From Streptomyces sp. NBC_01428 (GTDB taxonomy: Bacteria > Actinomycetota > Actinomycetes > Streptomycetales > Streptomycetaceae), in the NCBI RefSeq assembly GCF_036231965.1, contig NZ_CP109499.1, forward strand, positions 8,494,001 through 8,558,000: 64,000 bases of DNA, given 5' to 3'. Under the pieces are notes generated by a model, which was not told where the DNA came from, did not search any database, and saw only the letters and a list, made by a program, of their open reading frames with translations. The position numbers and the translations under genes are program-made. Of the stretch, positions 20,201-26,168 are shown in pieces (the stretch's first letter is position 1; the number at the start of each line of letters is the position of its first letter).

Positions 20201-20744
20201 CGGGGCATGGACCGCGCTCACGATGGCGGCCCTCGCGGAAGAGGCCGGTGAAGCCCCCGGCGCCCTCTACCTGCTCGATCCGCCGTCCCCCGACCCGGCC
20301 GCGCGTCCCACGGTCGACGAGGAACAGGTGGCGGCCGTGTTCGCCCTCGAACTCCGCGGCAACCGCGCCGACCACGCCCTCACCGAACAGGGCAGGGCCT
20401 ACGCCGAACGGCTCGCCCAGTGCTGCCGGGCCAACCTCGCCGCCCTGGCCGGGCACCGGCTGCCCCGCCTGACGAGGACCCCCGGCTCGCTCTGGCTCGC
20501 CCAACAGCCCGTCGGGGAACTGCCGGTGGCGATGGCGGCGCCGTCGACCGCCGCCGAGTGGGAGCCCCGTCTGCCCGCCGCGTTCCGCACCCACCACGTT
20601 CCCGTCACGCACTACGAACTCGTCGCCGACCCCCACGTGCGCGCGGTGGCCGAGGTCATCGCGGGCGACCTCACCGCTTCCGCTCCGTTGCCCGATCCCC
20701 CGCCCGGCGTCCCCGAGCACCCCGCCCCCGCCGCCAGTTCCTGA
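11229..20744 (+). CDS. Hybrid NRPS-PKS, A-T-C-A-T-KS-KR-ACP-TE, no AT domain
   Basis: Megasynthase of 3,171 residues. The start is ATG 11229, overlapping the upstream stop by 4 bases (ATGA), so the two are translationally coupled. Order: A1 (FYTSGTTGRPKG ~156), T1 (SSGGDSLAA ~550), C (HHIAVDGWS ~732), A2 (FTSGSTGVPKG ~1205), T2 (DAGAGSLDL ~1598), KS (~1700-2100; TACSSS, EAHGTG, KSQIGHLG all present), KR (GGTGGIGS ~2561; YAGAN ~2700), ACP (DLGADSL ~2850) and TE (GWSFGAW ~2988). A2 reads D-V-Q-F-V-A-H-V-V, close to published proline codes; A1 reads D-A-F-F-V-G-V-T-F, a hydrophobic pocket. Between KS and KR the pre- and post-AT linkers are joined with no GHSxG, so malonyl must be loaded in trans. 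Predicted product: aminoacyl-prolyl-beta-hydroxy acid, as in detoxinine. Confidence 0.95.
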   Translation: MTHAGLSLLADSVRAQAARTPSAPAVEDGDRLLDYAELDAIADRVAARLRGAGILAGQAVAVALPRSWQLVCVMLGIRRHGCTVVPLDRLSPADRRGHILDDSGAVAVVHDNTPHTVPDHLAGLTADTLVAAGPVSQVPAADTGDESATGTGAPTAFLFYTSGTTGRPKGVEATDEGVLRLARPGYIGIEPGDRYACLANPAFDALSFEVWTPLLTGGTCVVLDDGVVHEPSALAQVLRDRAVDTVFITVALFNAVVDQVPDCFATTRQVLVGGERVDAGILRGWYRANPGARTVLHNVYGPTETTTFALCFAVPRDFHGDDVPIGTPLAGTRCATVTAAGTLARAGETAELVLAGAALALGYRNLPEETARSFAPLPAGDDDTRWYRTGDLVRVDENGLVTYVGRADRQVKVRGFRIEPGEVERGIMTHPAVRHAYVCTRRDDSGRNELLAFLVPDAELPYEAYELHLDTALPAYMRPHHTYLVGELPLNANGKVDAERLLRERGTPWRAERPTESPVTPEQRTVLDLAEDVLGVHGLTPSDRWISSGGDSLAALRLRFALLEHHGADLPHDLLLRADFATIAEAVHRADAAAGVHPPVRTTPGLRSAPATSEQQRLWLLRQRDPQDRSYDVPLTFQVRGTPDPAALRHALRSLVVRHPALRTRLTVGPTGLVQETAEPYDPWRPADERAGEGRQEAAERFFAPGFDLADPRMLRAAFLPDTDGGTLLLHLHHIAVDGWSLSLLFRDLTAAYTAALDGTLADTATEPVVSEPAVTTLDFAAWQHEWRTSAAYRRKRGRLAEHYRATPEVSPPLDPVPAGGGAAARLIRTSVDPARAAQLDRWAAHQGVTRFHLLLSAFACALYGVTGQSRPLVATPVASRPRPEFADTVGMFANTVLLPLHTAPRRGLRAQLHEHATSAATVLDGQDIALADVLDDHAFRTGGPLFDYLFVLENTEFDALRLPGCTLRPRWTEPPAAKCALTLSVVEDGSGLQCLWEYDPARVPADRVDAVARLFRTALDGFTHLPDRTVADLVAPWRTGAAATARGGALPQEFPSIAEGFARQVRHTPDAPALAHGTATLSYAQLDAAASSLAAEIGRLHPLPADPAAPASVALYLDPSPEHVVALLACTRLNLTVVPLDPAYPPALLRHVLRQAQPLCVLHAPHTAPALDAVAPTGLPRFPLVLTDLPPAGPDTVPRPATRPLYTLFTSGSTGVPKGVQVPDRTLCNLIAWQQREAGPAGPAVTQQFSMLSFDVSFQEIFTTLCTGGLLRLVEPAWRQDLATLLERLDTDGVERLFLPYVALQLLAEHAVRSGRFPARLREVVTAGEQLVCTDAIRQWFAGLDNARLFNHYGPTETHVVSGLCLSGDPATWPTRPAIGRPVAHAELHVVDAEDHPVPPGVTGRLLVGGPMAAPCYLGDPGLNRDRFTTGPDGGTLYRTGDLARFDAQGLLHYAGREDAQIKLSGHRLELGQVEAALLQYPGVTNAVAVAVADHGRLVACLECRGPDPDPADLDRHLGELLPAHVRLGRVRRLQALPRTPSGKLDRAAALTADGVDLGATGASDGSLSPLEARLTELFAVVTGRRPAPEQHYFDAGAGSLDLMRFHLHCTTEAGLSFRMADLFEHVTVRSLAAALTRPTPSSAPVEPAETSHPEDPTPVTAAAPGSETPSQDAIDAGPRAAVRAPRPGDTEPSVEPVAVVGMAVRLPGAPDLAAFWDLVTSGRRGVEHFTAPAGRVGARSQSDRPLAFDPARFTISPHEARLMDPQQRQMLMVCVEALAHAGIADPAGRQVGLIAACGENTYFQRLIREAGPDDLPDSFRLALHHEKDFLATKAAYHLGLTGPAFSVQTACSSSLVGVHLAAQLLRQGDAEIMLAGGVLVDAELTDGYTYRPQHIFSPDGHCRAFSADAGGTVGGSGAAVVVLKPLSLARRDGDTVYALVTGSAVNNDGADKLGYSAPSLSGQRAAVRTALRRAGRRGADVGYVEAHGTGTRLGDPVEAGALQDAYDVPRGHRIAVSSVKSQIGHLGAAAGVTGLVRAVLAVHHATIPPTADFDRLNPEIDATAFRVPVTAEPWRSAGPRLAAVSSFGIGGTNAHVLVEEAPPGAAEGSTDRADRAGTGDLTFATEAVPTDVRAQDRATPFAARHLGSASDAVRTGSGGAEPLRADTPEAHAFVPLLALSAHSAPALRADARRAADHLAAHPDRYEQVVRHLRSGRPALDHRAARLLPDVHAAVDWLRTVEPVAVPRTRGEHVDARRATPEELADAWCAGRPVNWREHPVPAPWDFPPPSFDLTDYDLRRSGNPEGPGFPQRLPADRWLHQKHWVRTRRARTGPAPAAARTVVVVGDAATEWSAWAAPGRGGARVVRVEAGPAFARLGPDTYRADPSDAGQLGRIIADVSRETGAHTDWLHTLPLAVRGPVDESTVDAAVHACLDTVAALCTALADVPPDVRPRPWVLTHAVQPVAGPTGRPELALTAAASEAPRQELGLTVRWVDLPDAEPGHWADRLTALLADTAPTGPRLALRDGHWWQPVRLPVTETPSDGLPGHGSPARPQPGTHLVLGGTGGIGSTLAARILREPDTRVVLLSRRGELPAALAAWRDRVTCVRADLAEESLDAIAARLGPRLDGLTGVVHAAGTAHGTLLVRRDAAAARRGIAAKLRGALLTERLIATHRPGTVVYCSSMAAELGGIGQFDYAGANGLLDGFAHHTSGDDGTARTVVAWDAWREVGMAHDARVRDARHRAHLDVALTPAEGVDVFDRAMELQLPQLLVCTTDLAEAVRFYEAVPDTTPATGADPRSEPGPEPGTPITHTRAESPDGDPAAALREATRSLLGLDTLDEAAPLYDLGADSLTLLELLDEVKRLYGTDLDLSRLTHRVTLNEILGHLTAVRPAPRTHAVAVDVWQRGTGPGVLCLVHPVGGDIQAYRALVSALPDRLTVCLIADPALSAPDAPDWSLTERAAQYLAAVRREFPAAGRQLRLAGWSFGAWTALTMAALAEEAGEAPGALYLLDPPSPDPAARPTVDEEQVAAVFALELRGNRADHALTEQGRAYAERLAQCCRANLAALAGHRLPRLTRTPGSLWLAQQPVGELPVAMAAPSTAAEWEPRLPAAFRTHHVPVTHYELVADPHVRAVAEVIAGDLTASAPLPDPPPGVPEHPAPAASS

Positions 20745-20769
20745 CCCCGGCAGCCGAGGAGACCTCCCT

Positions 20770-21855
20770 GTGGCACACCCGTACACCCGACTGCCGGCCC
20801 GCTCGTTCTGGCGGACGGCCGTCGCAGAACCCGCCCCGCAGGACATCGCCGACCTGTGGAGCCCCAAGTTCCCTATCGGACAGGACGATCCGGTGGTCAC
20901 CGCCGGCTCCTGCTTCGCCCGGCACATCGGTCCGGCCCTGCTCGCCGAGGGCATGCACTGGTACGACGCCGAACTCCCGCCTCCCGGACTGACCCCGGCC
21001 GAGCGCGAGCAGCGAGGCTACCGCCGCTTCTCCTTCCGCACCGGCAACATCTACACCGCGGCCGCCCTGCGCCAGTGGATCGCCTGGGCCCTGGACGAGG
21101 AGAAGCCTCCCGAAGACTGGTGGACGTCCGAGAAGGGACTGATCGACCCCTACCGCCCGGCACTTCAGCCGGGCGGGTTCACCTCCTTGGAGGAAGCCCG
21201 CGCCGCCCGCTCGGTGACCCTCGCCGCCATCCGTGCCGCGCTGACGACGGCCCGCGTCCTCGTCTTCACCCTGGGTCTCACCGAGGCCTGGTGGGACACC
21301 GGGACCGACACCGTCCTGCCGATGTGCCCGGGCACCGTCGGCGGCACCTACGATCCCGCCCGGCACGTCCTGCGCAACCACACGGTGGCGGAGGTCACCG
21401 ACGACCTGAGCGCCGCGCTGGGCATGGCGCGCGGCGTCAACCCCCGCCTCCGGACGCTCCTCACCGTGTCGCCGGTCCCGCTCACCGCGACCGCCACGGG
21501 GCGGCACGCCCTGGTCGCCACCACCCACTCCAAGTCCGTCCTGCGAGCCGCAGCCGGCCAACTCGCCGACGAGCACGACCACGTCGACTACTTCCCGTCG
21601 TACGAGATCGTCACCGGATTCCCCTACCGGGCGATGTCCTACGAACCGAACCTGCGCACCGTCACCCCCGACGGGGTGGCCTTCGTGATGAGCCACTTCT
21701 TCGCGGGAACCACCGGACGGCGCTCCGGCGAAGGGCCGCGCCACGACCGCCCGGCCACCGTGCCGGCCCCGCCCAGCCACGGTGGAGAGGAGCAAGGGTG
21801 TGACGACGCCGTACTCGACTACTACGGGCCGGGCTCGGTTCCTCCTGCTCGGTGA
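20770..21855 (+). CDS. GSCFA-domain protein in the NRPS-PKS cluster
   Basis: 361 residues from GTG 20770, preceded by GAGGAG. The family signature is intact near residue 43 (TAGSCFARHIG), followed by LTVSPVPLTAT and a C-terminal SYEPN/MSHFF segment. GSCFA proteins are related to SGNH-type hydrolases but their chemistry is mostly unknown. The gene starts 25 bases after the megasynthase and overlaps the next gene by 56 bases, so it belongs to the same transcript. A role in acyl transfer or ester/amide cleavage of the peptide is plausible, but nothing in the sequence proves it. Confidence 0.85.
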   Translation: MAHPYTRLPARSFWRTAVAEPAPQDIADLWSPKFPIGQDDPVVTAGSCFARHIGPALLAEGMHWYDAELPPPGLTPAEREQRGYRRFSFRTGNIYTAAALRQWIAWALDEEKPPEDWWTSEKGLIDPYRPALQPGGFTSLEEARAARSVTLAAIRAALTTARVLVFTLGLTEAWWDTGTDTVLPMCPGTVGGTYDPARHVLRNHTVAEVTDDLSAALGMARGVNPRLRTLLTVSPVPLTATATGRHALVATTHSKSVLRAAAGQLADEHDHVDYFPSYEIVTGFPYRAMSYEPNLRTVTPDGVAFVMSHFFAGTTGRRSGEGPRHDRPATVPAPPSHGGEEQGCDDAVLDYYGPGSVPPAR

Positions 21856-22498
21856 CTCGCACGCCGGAGCCGTCGGCCGGGCGGCGCGCGCGGCCGGCCT
21901 GCCCTTCGCCGGCGGCCCGACCGGCTCCGGACGGGACTTCCTCGGACCGTTCTTCGACCCGCGCGGCGCGGACGACATCACCTTCCGTGACGCCGAGGCC
22001 GAACGCCTGTACCGGGGGTTCCTCGACACGCTCGACACCCGGGCGCTCGGGCGGCTCACCGTGCCCTTGGTGTGCACCTTCGGCCTGAGCGTCCACACCG
22101 TCGCCACGGCGGCCAACTGGTCCGTGCACCGCGACACCGAAGGCGCGTACACGCCCGGGTTCCTCACGAGCGCCCTCTTCGGCGACCTCGTACGTGCCAC
22201 CGCCCGCGGTGCGTTGGCGTTCTACGACCGTGCCGCCGCCCTCGGACTGCGCACGCTCGCCCTGCTGCCCCCGCAACGCGTGCCCGGCATGGCGGACCCC
22301 CGGGTCTTCTTCGCGGCACAGGACGTCCTCCACGAGGAACTGCGCGCCCGGGGAGTCGAGACCGTCGATCTCCGTGCCCACGTGGCCTCCGCCGACGGCC
22401 TGCAACGCCCCGCGTTCTGCGAACCCGACGACACCATCCACGGCAGCCTCGCCTTCGGCCGCCTCGTCGTCGCCGCACTGCTCGACCGGGGCGTGTGA
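21800..22498 (+). CDS. SGNH/GDSL-like hydrolase
   Basis: 232 residues from GTG 21800; GAGAGGAG ends 7 bases upstream, better than the in-frame GTG 21782. The block I motif is LLLGDSHAG (Ser of GDS as candidate nucleophile), and the distal Asp-His pair is in DDTIHGSLAFG near the C-terminus. No signal peptide or membrane helix, so it is cytoplasmic. It begins inside the GSCFA gene in another frame. Two SGNH-like proteins side by side suggest they work together, perhaps attaching or removing the N-acyl group of the peptide (inference). A hydrolytic proofreading role is the alternative. Confidence 0.75.
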   Translation: MTTPYSTTTGRARFLLLGDSHAGAVGRAARAAGLPFAGGPTGSGRDFLGPFFDPRGADDITFRDAEAERLYRGFLDTLDTRALGRLTVPLVCTFGLSVHTVATAANWSVHRDTEGAYTPGFLTSALFGDLVRATARGALAFYDRAAALGLRTLALLPPQRVPGMADPRVFFAAQDVLHEELRARGVETVDLRAHVASADGLQRPAFCEPDDTIHGSLAFGRLVVAALLDRGV

Positions 22499-22556
22499 CT
22501 CCGCCCCCTCCGCCTCTCCTCCCCATCGCCCACCCCCGACCACCAGCGAGGACACC

Positions 22557-23429
22557 ATGGACCCGTACGCACTCGAAGCCGTCGAGCGGATCACCACCCG
22601 CCCCGCCGAGCCCTACGAGACGATCACCGTCGACACGATCACCCCGCTCATCGGCGCGGAGGTGTCCGGCGTCGACCTGAACGAGGAACTCACCCCGCAG
22701 CAGGAGAAGGAGATCCGCGCCGCGTTCCTCGACCATCACGTCCTCGTCTTCCGCGACCAGGACCTCACCACCGAACGGCACAAGCGCTTCGCCGCCCTCT
22801 TCGGCGAACTCCACCCGGTCGCGCTCCCGGAGGAGGGCAGCGACCCGCACATACTGGAGATCAGGGCGACGAAGGAGTCCCGCGCCGTCGCCGGCAACGG
22901 ATGGCACGCGGACGGCACCGCCGACGCCGAGCCGTCCCTCGGATCCATGCTGCACATCACGACCGTCCCGGAGGGCGGCAGCGGCGGCGACACCCTGTTC
23001 GCGAACATGCACCTCGCCTACGAGCTGCTGTCCCCGGCCATGCGCACTTTCCTTGACGGTCTGACCGCCGTGCACGACGGCGCGCTGCCCTGGATGGGGC
23101 AGCCCATCCCGCCCGAGTACGACGTCCCGCGGACCGAACACCCCGTCGTCGTCCGCCACGCCGACACCGGCCGCAAGCTGCTCTTCGTCAACGGCCCCTA
23201 CACGTCGCACATCACCCAGCTGTCACGCTCCGAGAGCACGGCCCTCCTGGACATGCTCTACGCGCACATCGCCCGCACCCCGCTCCTGCAGTGCCGCGTC
23301 CGCTGGCAGCCGCGCACCCTCGTGTTCTGGGACAACCGCTGCGTGCAGCACCACGCGGTCTGGGACTACTTCCCGCACAGCCGCTACGGCCGCCGCGTCG
23401 CCATCAACGGCACCCGTCCCCAGGCCTGA
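22557..23429 (+). CDS. TauD-family Fe(II)/2-oxoglutarate dioxygenase
   Basis: 290 residues from ATG 22557 behind GCGAGGA. The iron triad is readable: HxD in GNGWHADGTAD and the distal His in CVQHHAVWDY, followed by the 2-oxoglutarate Arg in RYGRRVAING. TauD-like enzymes hydroxylate or otherwise oxidise unactivated C-H bonds. In the detoxin/rimosamide clusters I recall a TauD homologue is a conserved member and is linked to oxidation of the prolyl part. The separate intergenic spacing (58 bases upstream, 53 downstream) still fits the same operon. Substrate timing (free amino acid, carrier-bound or finished product) cannot be read here. Confidence 0.9.
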   Translation: MDPYALEAVERITTRPAEPYETITVDTITPLIGAEVSGVDLNEELTPQQEKEIRAAFLDHHVLVFRDQDLTTERHKRFAALFGELHPVALPEEGSDPHILEIRATKESRAVAGNGWHADGTADAEPSLGSMLHITTVPEGGSGGDTLFANMHLAYELLSPAMRTFLDGLTAVHDGALPWMGQPIPPEYDVPRTEHPVVVRHADTGRKLLFVNGPYTSHITQLSRSESTALLDMLYAHIARTPLLQCRVRWQPRTLVFWDNRCVQHHAVWDYFPHSRYGRRVAINGTRPQA

Positions 23430-23482
23430 AGCCCCCCGACCGATCGACCGCGTACGCCTTCCCGGACCGAGGGACACCGTCC

Positions 23483-24226
23483 ATGAACACGACGCCCGCC
23501 ACCGCACCACCCGGGACGACAGCGAAACCGGCCGCCGCCGGTTCCGGGGAGGCACCCGCTCCCGTGACCCCACCGCACTGGACCGAACAACTGACCTCGG
23601 CCCTGCGGGAGGGACTCGCGACGGACGAGGTCCTCGTCCCCACCGCGGATGCCCTCCGGCTCGGAGGTCTCCGAGCACTTCACCACTGGTACGCCCGGAC
23701 CACCCTGCCCCTGCTGGCGGCCGGCGATCCGACCGGCGGCGACCAGACCACACGGGCCCGCACACCGGTGGGGCCACTGATCGACCTCCACCTGCGCGCC
23801 GCCGAGGGCACCCTCGCTCCGGCAGCCGTCTGGGCCGCCGGCCTCCACCCGGTGCTCCTGGCCACCTACCGCAGGGCCTATCCGCAGGCGGCCGCCTACG
23901 CCGAGGCGCACGCCAACGCCCGCGACTACGCCCTGGCGAACGGCCGGACCGGCACCGAAGCCGACGAGTACGGGCACACGTACGCCCGCCTCAGCACGAC
24001 CGCGAACGCCGAGGCGTTCGCGACCGCCCACGCGGACGCCCTCACTCCGGCCCTGTCCCAGGCGTACGCCACCGCCGACCCCGCCGCCTACACGGCCACG
24101 TTCCCGTCCTCCCAGACCCGAGCCACGGTCCGTGCCGCGTCCACCGCCGCGGACACCCCGGTCCCGTCGGTCCTGCACCACCTCGCGACGGGCCTGGCGA
24201 CAGCCCTGAGGGAACGGAGACACTGA
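23483..24226 (+). CDS. Uncharacterised Ala-rich helical protein of the cluster
   Basis: 247 residues from ATG 23483. The first 35 residues are disordered (Thr/Pro/Ala). The rest is predicted helical with repeated Ala-x-Ala stretches (AYAEAHANARDYA, TANAEAFATAHADA) and a conserved-looking LRALHHWYARTTLPLL segment. No catalytic motif, signal or membrane helix is visible. It is the last plus-strand gene of the cluster and probably co-transcribed with the dioxygenase. I cannot assign a function; it may be a small helper or scaffold protein. Confidence 0.7.
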   Translation: MNTTPATAPPGTTAKPAAAGSGEAPAPVTPPHWTEQLTSALREGLATDEVLVPTADALRLGGLRALHHWYARTTLPLLAAGDPTGGDQTTRARTPVGPLIDLHLRAAEGTLAPAAVWAAGLHPVLLATYRRAYPQAAAYAEAHANARDYALANGRTGTEADEYGHTYARLSTTANAEAFATAHADALTPALSQAYATADPAAYTATFPSSQTRATVRAASTAADTPVPSVLHHLATGLATALRERRH

Positions 24227-24260
24227 GACGTGAGGAGCCCGAGGCCGGTGGGCGCCGGAC

Positions 24261-25817
24261 TCAATACCCGTAACTCGTCGTGTACGCGCACTCCGTGTAC
24301 ACGTACCCCGGTCGCAGCTTCGCCGTGTCCGAGGCCGGCGTCCTGCCTGTTCCGGCGTGGGACTTGTGGACGAAGTAGGTCGTGCCGACGGGGAGGCGGA
24401 TGGTCCTGTGGGGGTAGTTCCTGCCGCTGTCGCTGCACGGTTTGAAGCCGATGGCGATGGTGCTGCCGAGCGAGTAGGCGGAGCACTTCCCGCAGGCCTT
24501 GAGGGTGAAGCTGCCGGTCACGGGTCCGGTGTAGAGGACCGTGATGTCGTCGGGGCTGTCGTTCTTGACGGTCACGGCGATACTGCCCCCCGAGCCGGTG
24601 CCCGGCAGCCGCTTGCCGGCGGCGGGTACCGTCTGGGCCACCTCGGCGGCGATGGCGATCTTCCGCGCGCGCGCCCGGTTCCTGTCGTGCGGATTGCTCT
24701 TGGCGAAGGCGTTCATCGTGGCGACGGCCTCGGTGTACTTCGCCTCCTTGTACTGGTCCACCCCGCAGGTGTACGTACCCGAACTCGCGCTCCGCGCCGC
24801 CCTGTCGGCGTCCTTGCCGAAGGCGTCGTCCAGCCCGGCCTGCTCGCCGTGCAGCCCCCGCACCTGCGTACCGAGGGTCTCCAGCCGGGCGACCGCCGCA
24901 CAGGGGTCGTCACCGCCCACCGACTTGACCGCCTTGTCGACCGCGTCCCGCACCGCGGGCTCCACCCTGCCCGCCTGCTCGGACTCGGGGAACGTCGACA
25001 GGAGTTCGCCGAACTGCGTCGTCCAGTCGCCCGCCCCGGCACCGAGCGACGTCGCCGCGCAGGTGTAGAGCGACGTGGCCAGCCGGTCGTCGGGCCAGGT
25101 GGTCAGGTCGCCCAGCTTGTTCCTGGCGATCGTGCGGGGGACCGTACGGAGGTACTCCAACGGAGCTACGGCGGCGCAGTAGTCCTTCTGCCCGTAGGGC
25201 GTGGCGACCGTGGCGTAGTACGTCTTGAGCCGGTCCGGGACCTGCTGGGCCGCGCGTGAGTCCGGGTGGTCGTCGCTGAGCCCGTCGTAGGCGGCGAGGG
25301 CGCGGCGGTAGTCGGCCTCGACCGTCCGGAACGGCTGCTTCCCGGACTGCTCGACCAGATGGTCGGCCCGCTCCAGCCGGTCCAGCAGCATCTGTTCGGT
25401 GGCTTCGTCCCGCGCGTCGCCGTACAGGACGGCCCCGCCGGCCGGGACGGCCAGCAGCACGAGGCCGAGCACCGCGGCGATCAGGGCACTCGGCAACAGG
25501 GCCAAGCGCGTCCGCAGGCCGACCGAGGCGCCGTGAGCGGCGGCGAGCAGCAGGAAGAGGACATAGATGACGACCGCCGAGCCCGGGACACCGTCCGGGT
25601 CCGCGGGCAGGGCCACGAGGAGCAGGACGGCCGTCGCGACCCAGCACACGGCCATCAGCAGCCAGCGCCGCAGGACGGCGTAACCGAGCCCGAGCCCCGA
25701 GAGATTGAGGAGCGCCACCGCGACGGCCCGCCACGGGTCCGCCGGAGCGGGTGGCGGTGCCGTCGGCATCGGTGGAACCACGAAGTGGTCACCTGATCCG
25801 TGCTGATCCCAGGACAT
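24261..25817 (-). CDS. Membrane protein with large extracytoplasmic domain, unknown function
   Basis: 518 residues from ATG 25817, preceded by GGGGGGAA. After a Pro-rich start there are four hydrophobic helices (about residues 25-140), then a long soluble region of helical, TPR-like stretches holding several cysteines (CAAV, YTCA, DPCAAV, YTCGV), and a C-terminal beta-rich part with LKACGKCSAYS. The cysteine content fits an extracytoplasmic, disulphide-bonded domain. Convergent with the biosynthetic cluster (34 bases apart), so probably not part of it. No family recognised. Confidence 0.75.
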   Translation of the reverse strand: MSWDQHGSGDHFVVPPMPTAPPPAPADPWRAVAVALLNLSGLGLGYAVLRRWLLMAVCWVATAVLLLVALPADPDGVPGSAVVIYVLFLLLAAAHGASVGLRTRLALLPSALIAAVLGLVLLAVPAGGAVLYGDARDEATEQMLLDRLERADHLVEQSGKQPFRTVEADYRRALAAYDGLSDDHPDSRAAQQVPDRLKTYYATVATPYGQKDYCAAVAPLEYLRTVPRTIARNKLGDLTTWPDDRLATSLYTCAATSLGAGAGDWTTQFGELLSTFPESEQAGRVEPAVRDAVDKAVKSVGGDDPCAAVARLETLGTQVRGLHGEQAGLDDAFGKDADRAARSASSGTYTCGVDQYKEAKYTEAVATMNAFAKSNPHDRNRARARKIAIAAEVAQTVPAAGKRLPGTGSGGSIAVTVKNDSPDDITVLYTGPVTGSFTLKACGKCSAYSLGSTIAIGFKPCSDSGRNYPHRTIRLPVGTTYFVHKSHAGTGRTPASDTAKLRPGYVYTECAYTTSYGY

Positions 25818-25986
25818 GACGTTCCCCCCGTCAATCACGCCCGACGTTCCAGAACTTGTCAGCGTACGTTCAGTCGGCGAGCGGCGACAGAGGGTATGCC
25901 GCCGCGTGGGCACTTCCCCCGGCGCCGTCCGACCGCGTCCGCCCCCCCCCGACGGCGCACCCGAGCGTCGCAATTTCCGGACGATT

Positions 25987-26027
25987 CGCTCCCGTTGGTG
26001 TCGGACGATGCGCTCCCGTTGGTGTCG
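25987..26027 (+). repeat. Two 17-bp direct repeats, period 24
   Basis: CGCTCCCGTTGGTGTCG occurs at 25987-26003 and 26011-26027. They lie in the gene-free 25818-26168 stretch between the divergent membrane-protein and MFS genes, so they could be regulator sites or a short duplication. Confidence 0.7.
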
Positions 26028-26093
26028 CGCGAACGGCTCGGCCGGACAGGAACGGGCGCAGGCATCGCTCCATTGGCAGCGACCCTCTTGCTC

Positions 26094-26110
26094 TTGCAAG
26101 TAATATGCAA
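26094..26110 (+). promoter_or_regulatory. Operator candidate upstream of MFS gene
   Basis: Inverted repeat TTGCA-N7-TGCAA; its spacer and right arm contain TAATAT (26101-26106), a possible -10 box about 65 bases before the MFS start. The AT-rich island is striking against the GC-rich background. The cognate regulator is unknown; the adjacent TetR has a different site type. Confidence 0.55.
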
Positions 26111-26168
26111 CAAGCTCTAGGGGTCCTTACCCGCAGCACTTCCTCGCCCCGTGACGTGGAGTTCCGCC

